Source: Phyllostachys edulis (lineage: Eukaryota > Streptophyta > Magnoliopsida > Poales > Poaceae). Taken from it: 64,000 nt of DNA. Location of the stretch: contig CM070548.1 of assembly GCA_036346405.1 (NCBI GenBank), positions 53,846,279-53,910,278 on the forward strand. Reading direction: 5' to 3'. Below, piece after piece: positions 23,618 through 34,335 of this stretch. A model generated the notes under the pieces. It was not told the origin of the DNA and did no database searches. It was given only the letters and a program-made list of their open reading frames with translations. Numbering within the stretch: the stretch's first letter is position 1; the number at the start of each line of letters is the position of its first letter. Made by a program: the position numbers and the translations under genes.

Positions 23618-26015
23618 CTACATTACATCATTATTTGCTTGTTTCCTTAAAGGGCAGTTGCGGCTGTCATGGGTGCTGAGCTCATTACAAGTCCTGCACA
23701 TGCGAGCTACCTTTCCCTTCAACTTCTTCGGTTTGCTCTCCCCAGGCCGATTCCTCTTGCATTTGCCTCTAGTGAGATTGTTTGTAGGTGGCAATATATC
23801 GATGTCATGAGGGATCTCACACCTAAGATATGCTTCAACCTCCTCCACTCTACTTTGTGGTCGAGCAGGAATTTGTTGGTTTATATCTTGCATAAACTGT
23901 TTAAGTTTCCCTCTTGCATTCTGCATGTAAGGTAGTGAAGGTGTAGCTCGATGTATCAATTCTTCTAAGTCCTTGCGCATCTCCGAAGCCAACTTTTTAA
24001 TTTCTTCCTCCGTTGGATCTTTCGGTTTTTCCTCTAGAACATTGCCATTCTCATCGAACACAACCTCCCTCTTACAATTCGCAGTCCACCTTTTCAAAAC
24101 ATAATGACTTGGAAGCTCATTCAGCAATGCACCTCGTAATACAAGGATAATATGACGGCAAGGAATCCCATGAGTGCCAAACAACATACATGAGCACTCG
24201 GCAATCATGGTGTTAGTGTCATATGTGACTTTTCTCACCTTCTTACCATCCTCATTAACCACTGTTACTTTAAGGTCACATACTTGCGCCGTGCTGTCAA
24301 CAACACACGTGTCCCTGGCCGCAATAACCTCCTTCTGAAATTTAGCGAACACCATATGGGTGAATACTTCACTGCCATGTTGCTCTAATGCCCATGGTGT
24401 CTTCAACTGAGCCTTAGTGTGAAAGGTGGCATGGTCTTCTCTTAGCTCCTTTTGCCTTTGTTCCTCTACGGCAGTGTCGAACCGGATCTAGAACTCAACC
24501 AAAGCATGTTTGTAACCAATAAAGCGATTGAAAAAAGAATTGGCGCTTTCAGATATTGAAGTTGTTCTAAGAATTCCTGCCAAGGGTACGTCCATAAAGT
24601 AGGCTGGTACCCAAGAAACACGAATCCTATACCGACCAAAGAAGCCACTCATTATCTTGCAAACCGAACTCAGAAATAATAGCGCCTAATCGTGACTCAA
24701 ATTCTTCTGGAGTTTCTAAGGGATATACACATGAATTGACACGACTGTAAAACATTTGGTTATCCCTCAAATCTGGCCTTATCTTAGTTGGGAGTTTGTT
24801 CAATATGTGCCACATACATAACCTATGCGTGCTAGTTGGTAAGACATGCTCAATTGCCTTCTTCATGGCCGCATCTTCATCAGTTATTATAAGTTTAGGG
24901 GCAGCACCTCCCATACATCTTAAGAAAGTACGAAACAACCATTGGAACGTTTCAATCGTCTGATTGAGTAGCAATGCAGCCCCAAATAGAACACATCCCC
25001 CATGGTTATTCACTCCCATGAATGGTGCAAATATCATGTCGTATTGGTTTGTATTATATGTCGTATCGAATGAGAGCAACTCACCAAAATGAACGTAATT
25101 CTTCCTAGAGGTCGCATCCGCCCAAAACACATGCACCAATCTACCCTTGTCATCGATAACATAGTCAAAGTAAAATGCCGCATTATTCTCGTTCTTTCTA
25201 GCTAGATTATCAAGAAACATCTGAGCATCCGATGACTTTATACTCTCTCTCTCAAAGTACGATGATAATTTTGCAAGTCCCTCCTTGCGCATCCTACATT
25301 CTGAAATCCACCCTCACTGACATGAAGATATCTAAATGCCCCGGAAGTGCCAATGCTAGCCTGATGGCATGCGAACAGTGTAGTCTTAGCCTTCTCAGTT
25401 ACTTGTCTATTAGAACGTATTAAATGCTGCTTACTAGGTGAGACAAGACCATGGTTATGGACTTCAACAAATATCTCTAATCTGAACTTATTGTCCTTAG
25501 TCCGTTTGATACCAAACATGGTCTCACAACCGCACCTACTCAATTTAGACTCATATGTCCTCTTCGCTTTTACCTCCACCTTCGCCTTACCTCTTTCTTC
25601 CTTCCACCCACGTCTGGCACAATAGTACCGCCTCCATCGCAACACCCCATTAATAATCGTCCCCTGTCTGATACGAACGGAGAAGCCCGCAACATGTGCG
25701 TATGCTTTGTAAAACTCCAGGGCTGCGTCCTCATCTTCAAAAATCATCCCCTTCGTAGGTGTCAAAGACTCAGTAACTACCGGTGTGGATGACGATCCCT
25801 GCAGCGGTAACGACGATTTTGCCCTAGAACGATATTAATCATGCAAATTAAAAATTGTGTTCACTCACGCAGAATGGGATGGTAGCCGCCTTCTGAGGGG
25901 TTTTACAATCCGATATCGCAATGAGAGAGTGTGCATCGGCCATATCAGGTTTGGGTTCAAATCTAGGCAAAGCTAGTGGCCGCATCGAGCTACTGACATC
26001 TTCCATTTCGTCCAT
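23618..26015 (-). pseudogene. FAR1/FRS-type MULE transposase, frameshifted
   Basis: This is the transposase of the MULE, related to the light-signalling factors FHY3/FAR1 that derive from such transposases. Reading leftward: a short first segment (MDEMEDVSSSMRPLALPRFE, 26015); FAR1 DNA-binding domain (25765 to about 25400; EDEDAALEFYKAYAHVAGFS, then SRCGCETMFGIKR and VEVHNHGL); MULE catalytic domain (about 25250-24630; VHFGELLSFDTTYNTNQYDM, PKLIITDEDAAMKKAIEHVL, THRLCMWHILNKL); SWIM zinc finger (about 24230-24150; AECSCMLFGTHGIPCRHI); and a C-terminal zinc knuckle (CRTCNELSTHDSRNCP). The first catalytic D lies in SFDTTY and the second in TDEDAA. Damage: a frameshift within a GAGAGAGA run near 25250, another near 24640, and a TAG near 24485. 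The dinucleotide-run shift looks recent. An intron near 25805-25855 is likely. Confidence 0.88.
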
Positions 26016-26525
26016 GCGGCTGCACATCAAAACAACGATAAACAATGAATATCAATTGTAAATATCAGACACCACAATCAGTAATAAGACAACAATTCGT
26101 ATGCAACAACTTACATATCAGAGAGCAAGAGGGGGCAGCGTAGGGGAGACTCGGGCGAAGGGGTAAAGTCAGCGCCGCGAAGAGGGAGCGGCGCGACACA
26201 GACGGACGACACACGAGCGGGCGGCGCGACGAGGGCGGGCGACGAGAGCGGGGTTCACTTCGGGCGACTTCGGGAGGAGGGCGACGCAAGGCGGCTCGGA
26301 GTCAGGTTGACTCGAGAGCGAATGGGGCGAAACCAGTCGGCGGCACGGCGGATGGCAGCCGCGCGACGCAGTGGTGGCGCGACGGTGAGGAACCCTACAC
26401 CATCTACTATTGTTCTCGTTCGGGCGGGGGGGGGCGTGAAGGCGTGAAAATTTGGCGCTCGTTCGAAGGCGAAGGGGGGAAAACGCAAAAATTCTCGGTC
26501 CTCCACCCTCGCGCGCGCGCGGGAA

Positions 26526-26612
26526 GCGGCGCCGTCGGATGCACGATGGAGCGTCCGGATTCGTTTTTTACATATGTGCATGGTTGAGGTTTTGTTCACC
26601 AGATACGTCGCC
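26526..26612. repeat. right terminal inverted repeat of the MULE
   Basis: Inverse partner of 20040-20126. It is preceded by a CG-rich stretch with a CGCGCGCG run near 26512. The transposase gene reads away from this end on the minus strand, so this repeat probably carries its promoter. Confidence 0.9.
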
Positions 26613-27147
26613 GACAAAAGGGACCTGAAGAAGGCTCAATTATACAACAAATGCGATTCACGGAAATAAATGTGATGACATACCACGATGCATTTTTTTT
26701 CGTCAAACACCTGTTAGAAAACATAATTCTTGCAAGACATATTGTGCATTAGCCTTAATAAAGTAACATGATCACAAATAGAGGCCACACAAAGTCTATT
26801 GAAAAATTCTCACACACAGCTCTTGCAACGACCATGTTGATCTTTAAGCTAATAGTAAAGAAAGTTGTTTTAATCAGTAAAGCACTAATTAACCAAACAT
26901 TTGAATTCTTGGTATAAGAAAATTTATGAATTTAGCCTAACTAACCTCAATGAAGAACACAGTTTCACCCTTTCAAGATGAATAAGCAAATAGAATCCAG
27001 AGCTCCAGTAGAATTGTGTTGTGTTGTGCATAGTCCCAAACAAGGGTGTATTGTATTGAAACGAAATAGAGCTCCACTAGAATTTGGAACTCATGGTCAA
27101 TGAAATTATATTTCTGCAAATTGCAGTTGCAAAGCCTACATACTCAC

Positions 27148-27791
27148 CATTTTTCATCAAACATGTCTCTAATCTCCCTCCAAACATCTTCTTCCAGAAA
27201 TAGATAATTACCTTCGACAATCACTATTTTGTGCCTGTCAAAATCAGAGTTATTAGCAAACAACATGTGTTGGATTACTTGTACTTACTGAAGAAACCGA
27301 GCATTTATCGAAAAATTGTATTTATGCGTACCAATACGCATGGATAAAGTTATGAGACATGCAAAGCTCTGACCGATAGCATATACAAAATGAAAATGAC
27401 AAGAACTTCTCATCACTTGTAGACTATATGCAAGGAGAGAAAATTTCCAGTAACTCAGAATCAACACTAGTATTCAGACTATATGCAGACTATATCTTCG
27501 TGCATGTGCTTCCTTTGGATCCTAGAAGCACGATAATGTCAATAACTTGAGAAAGCAACACAAATTCAAGAAGATGGGTTGCACGGTAGAGAACGAACCT
27601 CCATTGCATCAAGCTGGGACCGATAAAGGTGGAAGCCGTCCATGGGGAGCATTGTAGAAATTTCATCTGTTGAAATCAGTGAACAACCTTTTGCATGCTT
27701 CTGGGACCAATGCATGTTAACACATCGAACCACTTCAGAGGCAACAGTAGACTTGCCTGCACCAAGTGGGCCAGCTAGACCAAAAATGTAT
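27148..27791 (-). pseudogene. captured exons of a P-loop uridine kinase-like gene
   Basis: Two minus-strand exons with clean splice borders. Exon 27599-27791 reads YIFGLAGPLGAGKST, a Walker A P-loop, then TVASEVVRCVNMHW and LPMDGFHLYRSQLDAMEV, and ends at a GT donor. Exon 27148-27234 reads HKIVIVEGNYLFLEEDVW then REIRDMFDEKW between an AG acceptor and a GTGAGT donor. These blocks are typical of plant phosphoribulokinase/uridine kinase-family proteins (P-loop NTPases acting on small hydroxylated substrates). Earlier and later exons are missing, so this is a gene fragment carried by the CACTA. The exact parent gene is not certain. Introns being kept shows capture from genomic DNA. Confidence 0.8.
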
Positions 27792-28319
27792 CTGTGGTTC
27801 AGCATAAAAGTAATTCAAGAGAAGTTCTCAACAAAAGAGCTAGCACAAGTCATTTAATGTTCCAGCAATTTCAAAAGAGCTAGGGCACTAATCCAGGATC
27901 GCAAAATCAATGACAGAAAAACCTTAGCAACTTGGCATATACAACATAGCTAAAGACATTCACAAAAGCACAAAAAAATGTAGTGCTACATCAACACGTT
28001 TTGCTATTTTCTCGAACACATCACTACAAGCAAGAAGGTTATCCAAAGATGCATGATCATTTCCATATCCTTAACAACTCACTAGTTGGAGACCATTCCA
28101 AACTCAAAGCATTTTAAAAAATCAATTCTCTTTTTCATACAAGCAATTCAAGCCACTTGTTGACTCACGATTACGCCTGTTAGAAGTTTTGAAATGTCCT
28201 CTTTATATTGTTTCTACACACATAACACTCATGGATAACTTGTACAAAGAAATCGACCAAATGTTCTGTATTTACAAGTTATAATATGCAACTCTTCAGA
28301 AAGAAAGATTTAATTAATT

Positions 28320-28439
28320 AGGTGAATCAATGACAGTTGGATGCACCTTTGTAGATGGATGAATGTACACATCACCTATAATAGTGGCACTCCTTTTGCC
28401 ATCTCCAGAGGCTAAAAGATGAGGACAGGTATGGCGGAA
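28320..28439 (-). pseudogene. captured exon of a mannose-1-phosphate guanylyltransferase alpha-like gene
   Basis: After a TTTCAG acceptor the minus strand reads FRHTCPHLLASGDGKRSA, then TIIGDVYIHPSTKVHPT. This matches my recollection of the middle of plant GDP-mannose pyrophosphorylase alpha-type proteins (the KONJAC/GMPPA group), where the nucleotidyltransferase domain gives way to left-handed beta-helix repeats (IGDVYIHPS-type hexapeptides). The full protein supports GDP-mannose supply for cell walls and glycosylation. Only this one exon is visible, and the frame soon ends after it. It sits in the same orientation as the neighbouring captured fragments, about 530 bases from the kinase exon. 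Confidence 0.75.
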
Positions 28440-28713
28440 CTGAAAAATAATCAAGGTGTAAACTGCACAACATACGACAAGTAAACACAAAATATGCAAG
28501 CACAAGTAAATATCTCTAACAGAATACAAAAGTGCTAGATAACTTTGTCTAATTCTGTTTCAATAGTGGAACTTGTCGGGTAAGAGAATATTTAAATAAC
28601 AATATTATGACCAATAGACCAAGTAATTTTCATTTAAACACAAGAAAAGGAGTGAGGTGAGATCATAAGTATTGAAGTGATACAGGACTAGCCTGTTGAG
28701 AAATAGTTGTTAC

Positions 28714-28908
28714 CTTGTGGAAGTTAAATACTAAATTGAGTTCACACACATTGCTGAAGAAATGGTCCAATATCTCGACAAACAAGTGGATACATTCCAA
28801 GTATGCCAACTCATTGTCAGTGATATCCACACACATTGAGAAGAAAAGTCCTACATATCTCCTCAGAGATAACTTTGTGTAAAAGTGAATCGCATTTAAA
28901 AGTTCCAC
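28714..28908 (-). pseudogene. captured exon of AP-2 complex sigma subunit
   Basis: The minus-strand segment reads RRYVGLFFSMCVDITDNELA, then YLECIHLFVEILDHFFSNV and CELNLVFNFHK, ending at a GTAACA donor. This is the highly conserved core of the clathrin adaptor small chain AP-2 sigma (AP17), about one third of the usual 142-residue protein. The parent protein links cargo and clathrin in endocytosis. The upstream part (HFYTKLS before RRY) is diverged. Conservation is strong with only a few changes, so the capture is not ancient or the parent exon evolves slowly. No start, first exons or last exon are present, so no functional sigma chain is possible. Confidence 0.88.
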
Positions 28909-29316
28909 ATCAATTAAAACAAATAAAATGAATAGCCCAAAGTCGGTACCAATGAAGATAAACCAAACACTGAAGTCAGAAGTAACATTTTAACACCTAA
29001 GGGAGTTTGCTCCCATTGTGCAATAGAAAGCTATAGAAATAGTCATCAAACAAACAAAAGAATGGAAATTATATTTGCGCAACTCCTCTATTGGTAGTGT
29101 ATTACAGATAGGTTCGTAAATTGAGTAAGCCTAACGCAGCAGAAAATTTTACAATGCTATGTTTTAGAGGTTTAGGATCTCTAGATTGGTCATCTAATAA
29201 CCTTGTGATCCAAAAGAAAAGCTATACATGGATAATAGACAACTTGTTATTGAATATTCACATATCTATCTTACATTTCCATCTTAACTACCATTCTTCT
29301 AAATCAACATTAAGTC

Positions 29317-30082
29317 TATCGGTGTTTTAGAACCGAACTTACGTAAAAATTGTTTGATTTGGGGGTTCCTCTAGGCTCAAAATCACACAGAGATGGAGAC
29401 ACGGAGATTTTATACAGGTTCGGGCCTTCTTCTAGGAGAATGACAACCCTACTCCTGTGTGTATGTATTGAGTATGCTGGTTTACAAGATGGAGCCAAAG
29501 ACTAGAGTATTGTGCTTCTAAATCTCTCTCTCTCTCATCTCCCCCCATTGTCCTGATGATTCTGCCTTTTATACAATCCTCGAAGCGCACCGTTGTACCT
29601 CCAGTTTAAAGGCTGCCTTAATGTTCCAGATCGTGGAGCCGTTACTGGAGGTTATTGTGGGAGTAGTAACGTTCCCATGTCGCCAAGCAGTTAACACCAT
29701 AACAGAGAGTTTAAATCGTGCTATTAAACCAAAAAATAATAGTGTAATTGATTGCTCATATCCTTGGATACGGTACAGAAGATTTCCTGATCGACTAGGC
29801 CCATATGTCTATGAGCCGTATCGATTAGAGACTGGTCGTAGAAGAACTTACGACCAGGAGGTGGTCGTAAAAGAGCTTACGACTACAAGCTGATCGTAGA
29901 AGGGCTTACGACCATAGAGTAGTCGCAGGACTTACGACTATGGGGTGGTCATAAAAAAACTTACAACCTCCAGCTTCTCCCTTATGGCTATTAATGTATA
30001 CTCAAGAGTTATATGACGTCATTATTATCTATAATATGAATTATAGATAAATGATTAAATGAGGATTATTATATCCTCGTCA
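29317..30082 (-). repeat. 3' LTR of the Gypsy element (left)
   Basis: It starts TATCGGTGTTTTAGAACC, where the partner starts TGTCGG (the terminal G has mutated to A), and ends ATATCCTCGTCA. It holds four to five units of a hairpin motif GGTCGTA...TACGACC at about 29826-29960 and a CTCTCTCT run near 29523. The adjacent purine tract is at 30083-30096. Confidence 0.93.
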
Positions 30083-31631
30083 TCTAGCCCCCCAGCTTCA
30101 AGCGAAAATAACTTGCTTGGGAAAGGAGCAGTAGATGATCTTACGACCAGCAAGTGGTCGTAGAGAAATGGTTGAAGGAAGAACTCTTCGACTGGCGTTT
30201 CTTTTGACCAGAAATTTACTTGGTCAAGAAAATTGTGGAATAATCTTGCAACCTTCAAGGTGATCGTAGGAAATCTTATGAACATCGAGTGGTCGCAGTA
30301 CCGTGGTCGGAAGTAAAATATTTCCAATTGTTGTTGCATTTGACCAAAAAGAACTTGGTCAAGAAGGTAATTTCACTTGAGGTGTAAAGACTGACCTGAT
30401 TTCCTCGAGCAGACAAATTTAAGAATCTTAATCGACCCCTTCATACCTGTCTGCTGGAGCGGTTCCCAAAGCATTGGCAACCGCTGGGCAGCCATGTCTT
30501 TTTAACTTCAGGCGTGCGGTTATAAATATTCACCGCGGGTGAGACTAAGGTCTTTTACCTTCCCCCAAATCGCTCATACTGTTCAAACTTTTGAGTTCTC
30601 TGCCGCCGACCAAATAGAATTTCCTCCCAAAATCTTCCCAAATCTGAGTCTCTGATTCCTAAGAGAGATGGCTGGAGGCGCTTCCCAATGGGCTGAATCG
30701 GAGATGGACGCGACCAAGATTAATGTTTTGGTCGTCGCCGAGAAGATTCCGAAGAGGGATTTCGTGAAGTGGATCGAGGCTGCGGGGTAGCATTGGCCGT
30801 CAGGGGTGATTGGGCAAATCCCTATCTTTCAGGCATTCTGTGAGTGTGGTCTTCGATTGCCCGCTCATCCTTTTCTTACATTGGTGCTCGAATACTTCTA
30901 GGTGGTGTTGGTGAACCTCTTTCCCAATTCTATCACAATGTTGGGGGTGTTCATGTACTTTTGCGAGGCCTACTTGGGGATTCCGGCCGACTTGGAGTTG
31001 TTCCGGTACTTCTACGGAATGACCAGGTTGTCCGGAGTCGCCGGTAGTTGTAGTCTGAAGCTCCACGACGAGAAGTTAAAGGGGTATATTCAGATATTTA
31101 CCCGATCGTCGTGGCCGGGGTGGAAGAATAGGTGGTTCTATTAGGAGATAACCAATGAGGACAGCCTCTCCTTCGTCGGGAAGCCGGCTAAGAAGATCTC
31201 TTCCTGGGATTCGACTTCCAAGGATCTCGGTCGGATTGACCCCTTTATTCAAGCCATTGCAAACTTGAAGGAAGAGGGGTTTACCGGATGGTACATGGTG
31301 AAGGATTTCATCACGCACCACATAAGTCCTCTAAAGAAGAGGGCTCATCCGATGTGGAAGTATTCTAGGCCGAAAGACCTGACCAAAGACTACGAGTAGG
31401 GTAAGTAAACTTCAAGCTTAGCCTTCTTTCTGTTAATTTCAAAATTGGCTTATTTAAAGTTTTCTTATCCTTGCAGACCTCTCACAAGAGGAGATTGACG
31501 CTTGGGTCAAGCTCATCTGTGAGAAAGGGCCAGCCCATGTGGTGGCACCTCCAATTCTGGCTGACCTGTCCCTAGAGGATAAGGTGGAGCGCCTAAAGGT
31601 AATCGAGAATTGATTTCATCTTTAGGACTTT

Positions 31632-31772
31632 GTAGTCGTAGAAGAACTTACGACTGGGTACTGATCGTAGGAAGGCTTACGATCAGATTCTGGTCGTAGA
31701 AAAGCTTATGACCAGGGAGTTATCGTAGAAAAGCTGACGACATGGTGATGGTCGTAGAAGAATTTACGACTG
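31632..31772. repeat. hairpin array in an intron of the opposite-strand gene
   Basis: Five units of about 28 bases each form a short stem, for example AGTCGTAG...CTTACGACT, GATCGTAG...CTTACGATC and GGTCGTAG...CTTATGACC. Changes in one arm are often matched in the other arm. The array sits in the intron between exons at 31477-31598 and 31805 onward, just before the acceptor. Confidence 0.85.
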
Positions 31773-33361
31773 TTTTATAATGTCTCTCTTTCTGATTTTT
31801 GCAGAAAGTAGGCATGGAGAACCGTTAGGACGACGAAGAAGTCGAACTGATGGTTGTCAATGCGGCCGTAGAGCAGGTTGTTTCTCCCCCGGCCAAGAGA
31901 TGTCGGCTCGTGCGAGTCGCGAACAAGGGAGGAGCAAGCTCAAGCCCTGCTGTTGAGCAAGCAGATGCTCCTTAGACTAAGAGGAGGAAGCTCGTTCAAG
32001 TCGCCGACAAGGACGGAGCAAGTTCGAGCTCTACTGCTTCGTTTGCACCTTTTGCTAATCTTGTGGCGGAAATAGCTGCTGCAGAGGAAGCAATCGCGGT
32101 AGGAGTAGCTGAAGTATTCAAACCTAAAGCCCCCAAGACCAAGGTACCCTTCTACTATGACAATAAAACCTTCGTAGTTTCTGCCTCCCGTGGCTTTATC
32201 AAGCGACTAGAAAAGGAGAATTGGAAGAGTTTTATTTCTTTTGTGAAGAAGATCGCCATACCGGGCAAGATTTGTGGTCGAGGGCGTTGTTGCTTTGAGG
32301 TGGTCGAGACTGGTTTCGACCATCTAGAGAGCCAAGAGATTCAAGGAGCGATGGCGCTCGTTCAAGACCCATGACCAGACGTGGTCGTGGCTATTCCTCA
32401 ACCTGAGTCTTGACCAGATGTGATTGAGAAAAAGTCAAGAAACCCTCCTTAGGGAAGGCTTTTTTCAAGGTCAAGATCAAGTCCAACACTCGAAGGTACG
32501 TAAAAAGAGACAAAAGTGTAATAACAACATTTACCTTTTGCTTTTTACCACCTAATCGTGTTTTCCTTTATGATCTTAGACCGGCTCCTCTCACAATCAA
32601 GGATGTTCCTGCCGAAGAACCCACCGCTGTTTCTCTGGTAACTGGAGAAATAACAGTGGCGGTGGTCGAGGGGTCGTCCACCATTTGAGTAGTGGAGTGT
32701 GTCGTTGGTGCTGAAGTGCCTACGACCATAGGAATGGTCATAGAGCCGAAAGCACCTGTGACCACGGGAGTGAGGACGGCGCTTGATGCTGCGGAGGCAT
32801 TGGGCCAAGGCGATGGATCATTGGTCTATCGCGCCGGGAAGGAAGTTGTCGAGGACGCTTTTCCCGGTTCCCAAGAAGGAGCTGCTGATGCAGCGTGTGT
32901 CGAAGAAGAAGAAGAATATCGGTTTTTCGAACATTCCTTTGGATTTTTCGACCCTCCTACCATTGTGGGATCTCGTGCGTTCAGATCTCTCGCTCGGGTC
33001 CCTCACCCTAAGGACATTCCCGACAGAGGGGATGTCTTCAATGACGAACGTCTCAAAAAGGTGTAGTGGGACCGAGTCCAGGAGATTGATGAGCTCAAGA
33101 ACCCCACGCATGTGGTATCTTCGTTTGCTCAAACGACTCTGAATGTAAGTACATGTTGATCGGTATTTACATACATGTCTTTTCTTATTTCTTACTGTCT
33201 TTTTATACAAAGAGCCTTAGAGCAAATTGTCACTATTCTTTAGTACAATAGACAACTTGTCCAAATCCGACAGAGAAGGCAGATCATGAAAGCAAAAGTG
33301 CAGAGAGGTGGTAATCGCTGTAGTCTTTTACATTTCGACTACTTACACAACACTTGCGGGG

Positions 33362-33472
33362 ATTGTCGTAAAAGATCTTACGACTAGGTACTAGTCGTAG
33401 GAGATCTTACTACCAAAAAATTGTCGTAGAAAGACTTACGACAAGGTTTAGGTCATAGAAGAGCTTATGACC
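33362..33472. repeat. second intronic hairpin array
   Basis: Four units of the same kind occur here: TGTCGTAAAAGATCTTACGA, AGTCGTAGG.., TTGTCGTAG...CTTACGACAA and GGTCATAG...CTTATGACC. The last two have matching changes in both arms relative to the commonest unit. The array again lies just upstream of an acceptor (TTTGTAG at about 33510). Confidence 0.85.
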
Positions 33473-34335
33473 ACTTGTTTTATGCTGATGTCTACTCTTT
33501 CTCTTTGTAGGTTCAAGAGTGACGAGAAGACCTTAGCTGATTCTCTCGACTATGAGAAAGCCGAGATGAAAAAGCTAAGTGACAAGAATGAAGACCTCCT
33601 GAAGAAGCTTCAGGAGGCAAACTCTATAATCCAAAAGGTTGCAAGAACGAATAAATGGTAAGTGTTGAACTTAAGACCGCTTACGACCTCCTTTTCTTTC
33701 TTTGACTCTCATTCTTTTTCAGAAAAAGACCAAGAGGTCCAATCGTGGGAGTAGCGCTACATAAAGGAAGCTGCCTCTCATGCTGAGGAAGTTAAGAAGT
33801 TAGATTCTCGACTTGTTGGTAAGAAAATCTTTACCTGCGATTGATTGTGTTTTCCTCTCGAGGTCATTTTATCTGATTGGTTTTATTCTTTTTAGAACAA
33901 GCAATACAAATAAAATGACTCCGCGAGGCTTCGACTCGCAATTAGGATGAAATAAAGTCTGTGAAGGGAAACCTCCAAGACAACATTTCACTTATGAACA
34001 ATGTACTCAGTGGGCTTCATGCTAAGGGGATCACTCCTCGTGAAGACACGATATCTGCCCACTCAAGTGCCATTGGCGAACAAGTCGAAACTTTGCAGGA
34101 ATTGGTGAGTACTCTGAAGGCGAACCAATTCGAGTCGATAAAAGATGTGGTCAAAGAGGGAATAAGATTTGTTTTAGCAAAACTTAGAGCTCGTGACCCC
34201 ATCCTTAATCTGCAACCCGTCACAGACGACTTTCCCTACTCTGAAGCAGAAGCGGATCAGTTAATGATGAAAATGCAGTCGATCGCCGATGTAGTCATGG
34301 AGGATATGCAAATAAGATCTCCTTCGCCAGAGTAG

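Larger units (their letters stand above)
20040..26612. mobile_element. Mutator-like element (MULE) with FAR1-type transposase
   Basis: Terminal inverted repeats of about 87 bp begin GGCGACGTATCTGGTGAACA at both ends, and a perfect 9-bp target duplication GACAAAAGG flanks the element (20031-20039 and 26613-26621). The length is 6,573 bp. It contains a plus-strand GRF zinc-finger gene near the left end and a minus-strand FAR1/MULE transposase near the right end, converging on a repeat-rich middle. Long inverted repeats, a 9-bp duplication and a MULE-domain transposase agree with the Mutator superfamily, FAR1-related branch. The element lies within the left part of the large CACTA and is younger than it. 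Confidence 0.93.
30669..34335 (+). pseudogene. opposite-strand multi-exon gene of the Gypsy element (Transposase_28-like), broken
   Basis: The gene reads against gag-pol. A proposed start at 30669 gives MAGGASQWAESEMDATKINV. The first exon (to about 31400) has VLVNLFPNSITMLGVFMYFC, AYLGIPADLELFRYFYG and SLKLHDEKLKGYIQI, resembling the 'putative gypsy type transposon' (Transposase_28) family found in grass Tat elements. Further exons: 31477-31598 (SQEEIDAWVKLICEKGPAHV), about 31805-32500 with two copies of a (K/R)RxxLVxVAxKxGASSS unit, and later ones at 33511-33659 (coiled coil, EKAEMKKLSDKNEDLLKKL) and about 33961-34335. Introns end in TTGCAG or TTTGTAG. At least six in-frame TAG codons interrupt it, each replaceable by CAG through one C-to-T change, plus two TGA codons. 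The function of this family is unknown. Confidence 0.75.

Noticed and set aside
23618..26015. A host FHY3/FAR1 light-signalling gene
   Set aside because: It lies inside MULE ends with a perfect 9-bp target duplication and has frameshifts, so it is the element's own transposase rather than a domesticated gene.
31632..33472. CRISPR-like array, because of regular ~28-base units
   Set aside because: The units are variable hairpins without constant repeat and unique spacer, and the context is a plant retrotransposon.
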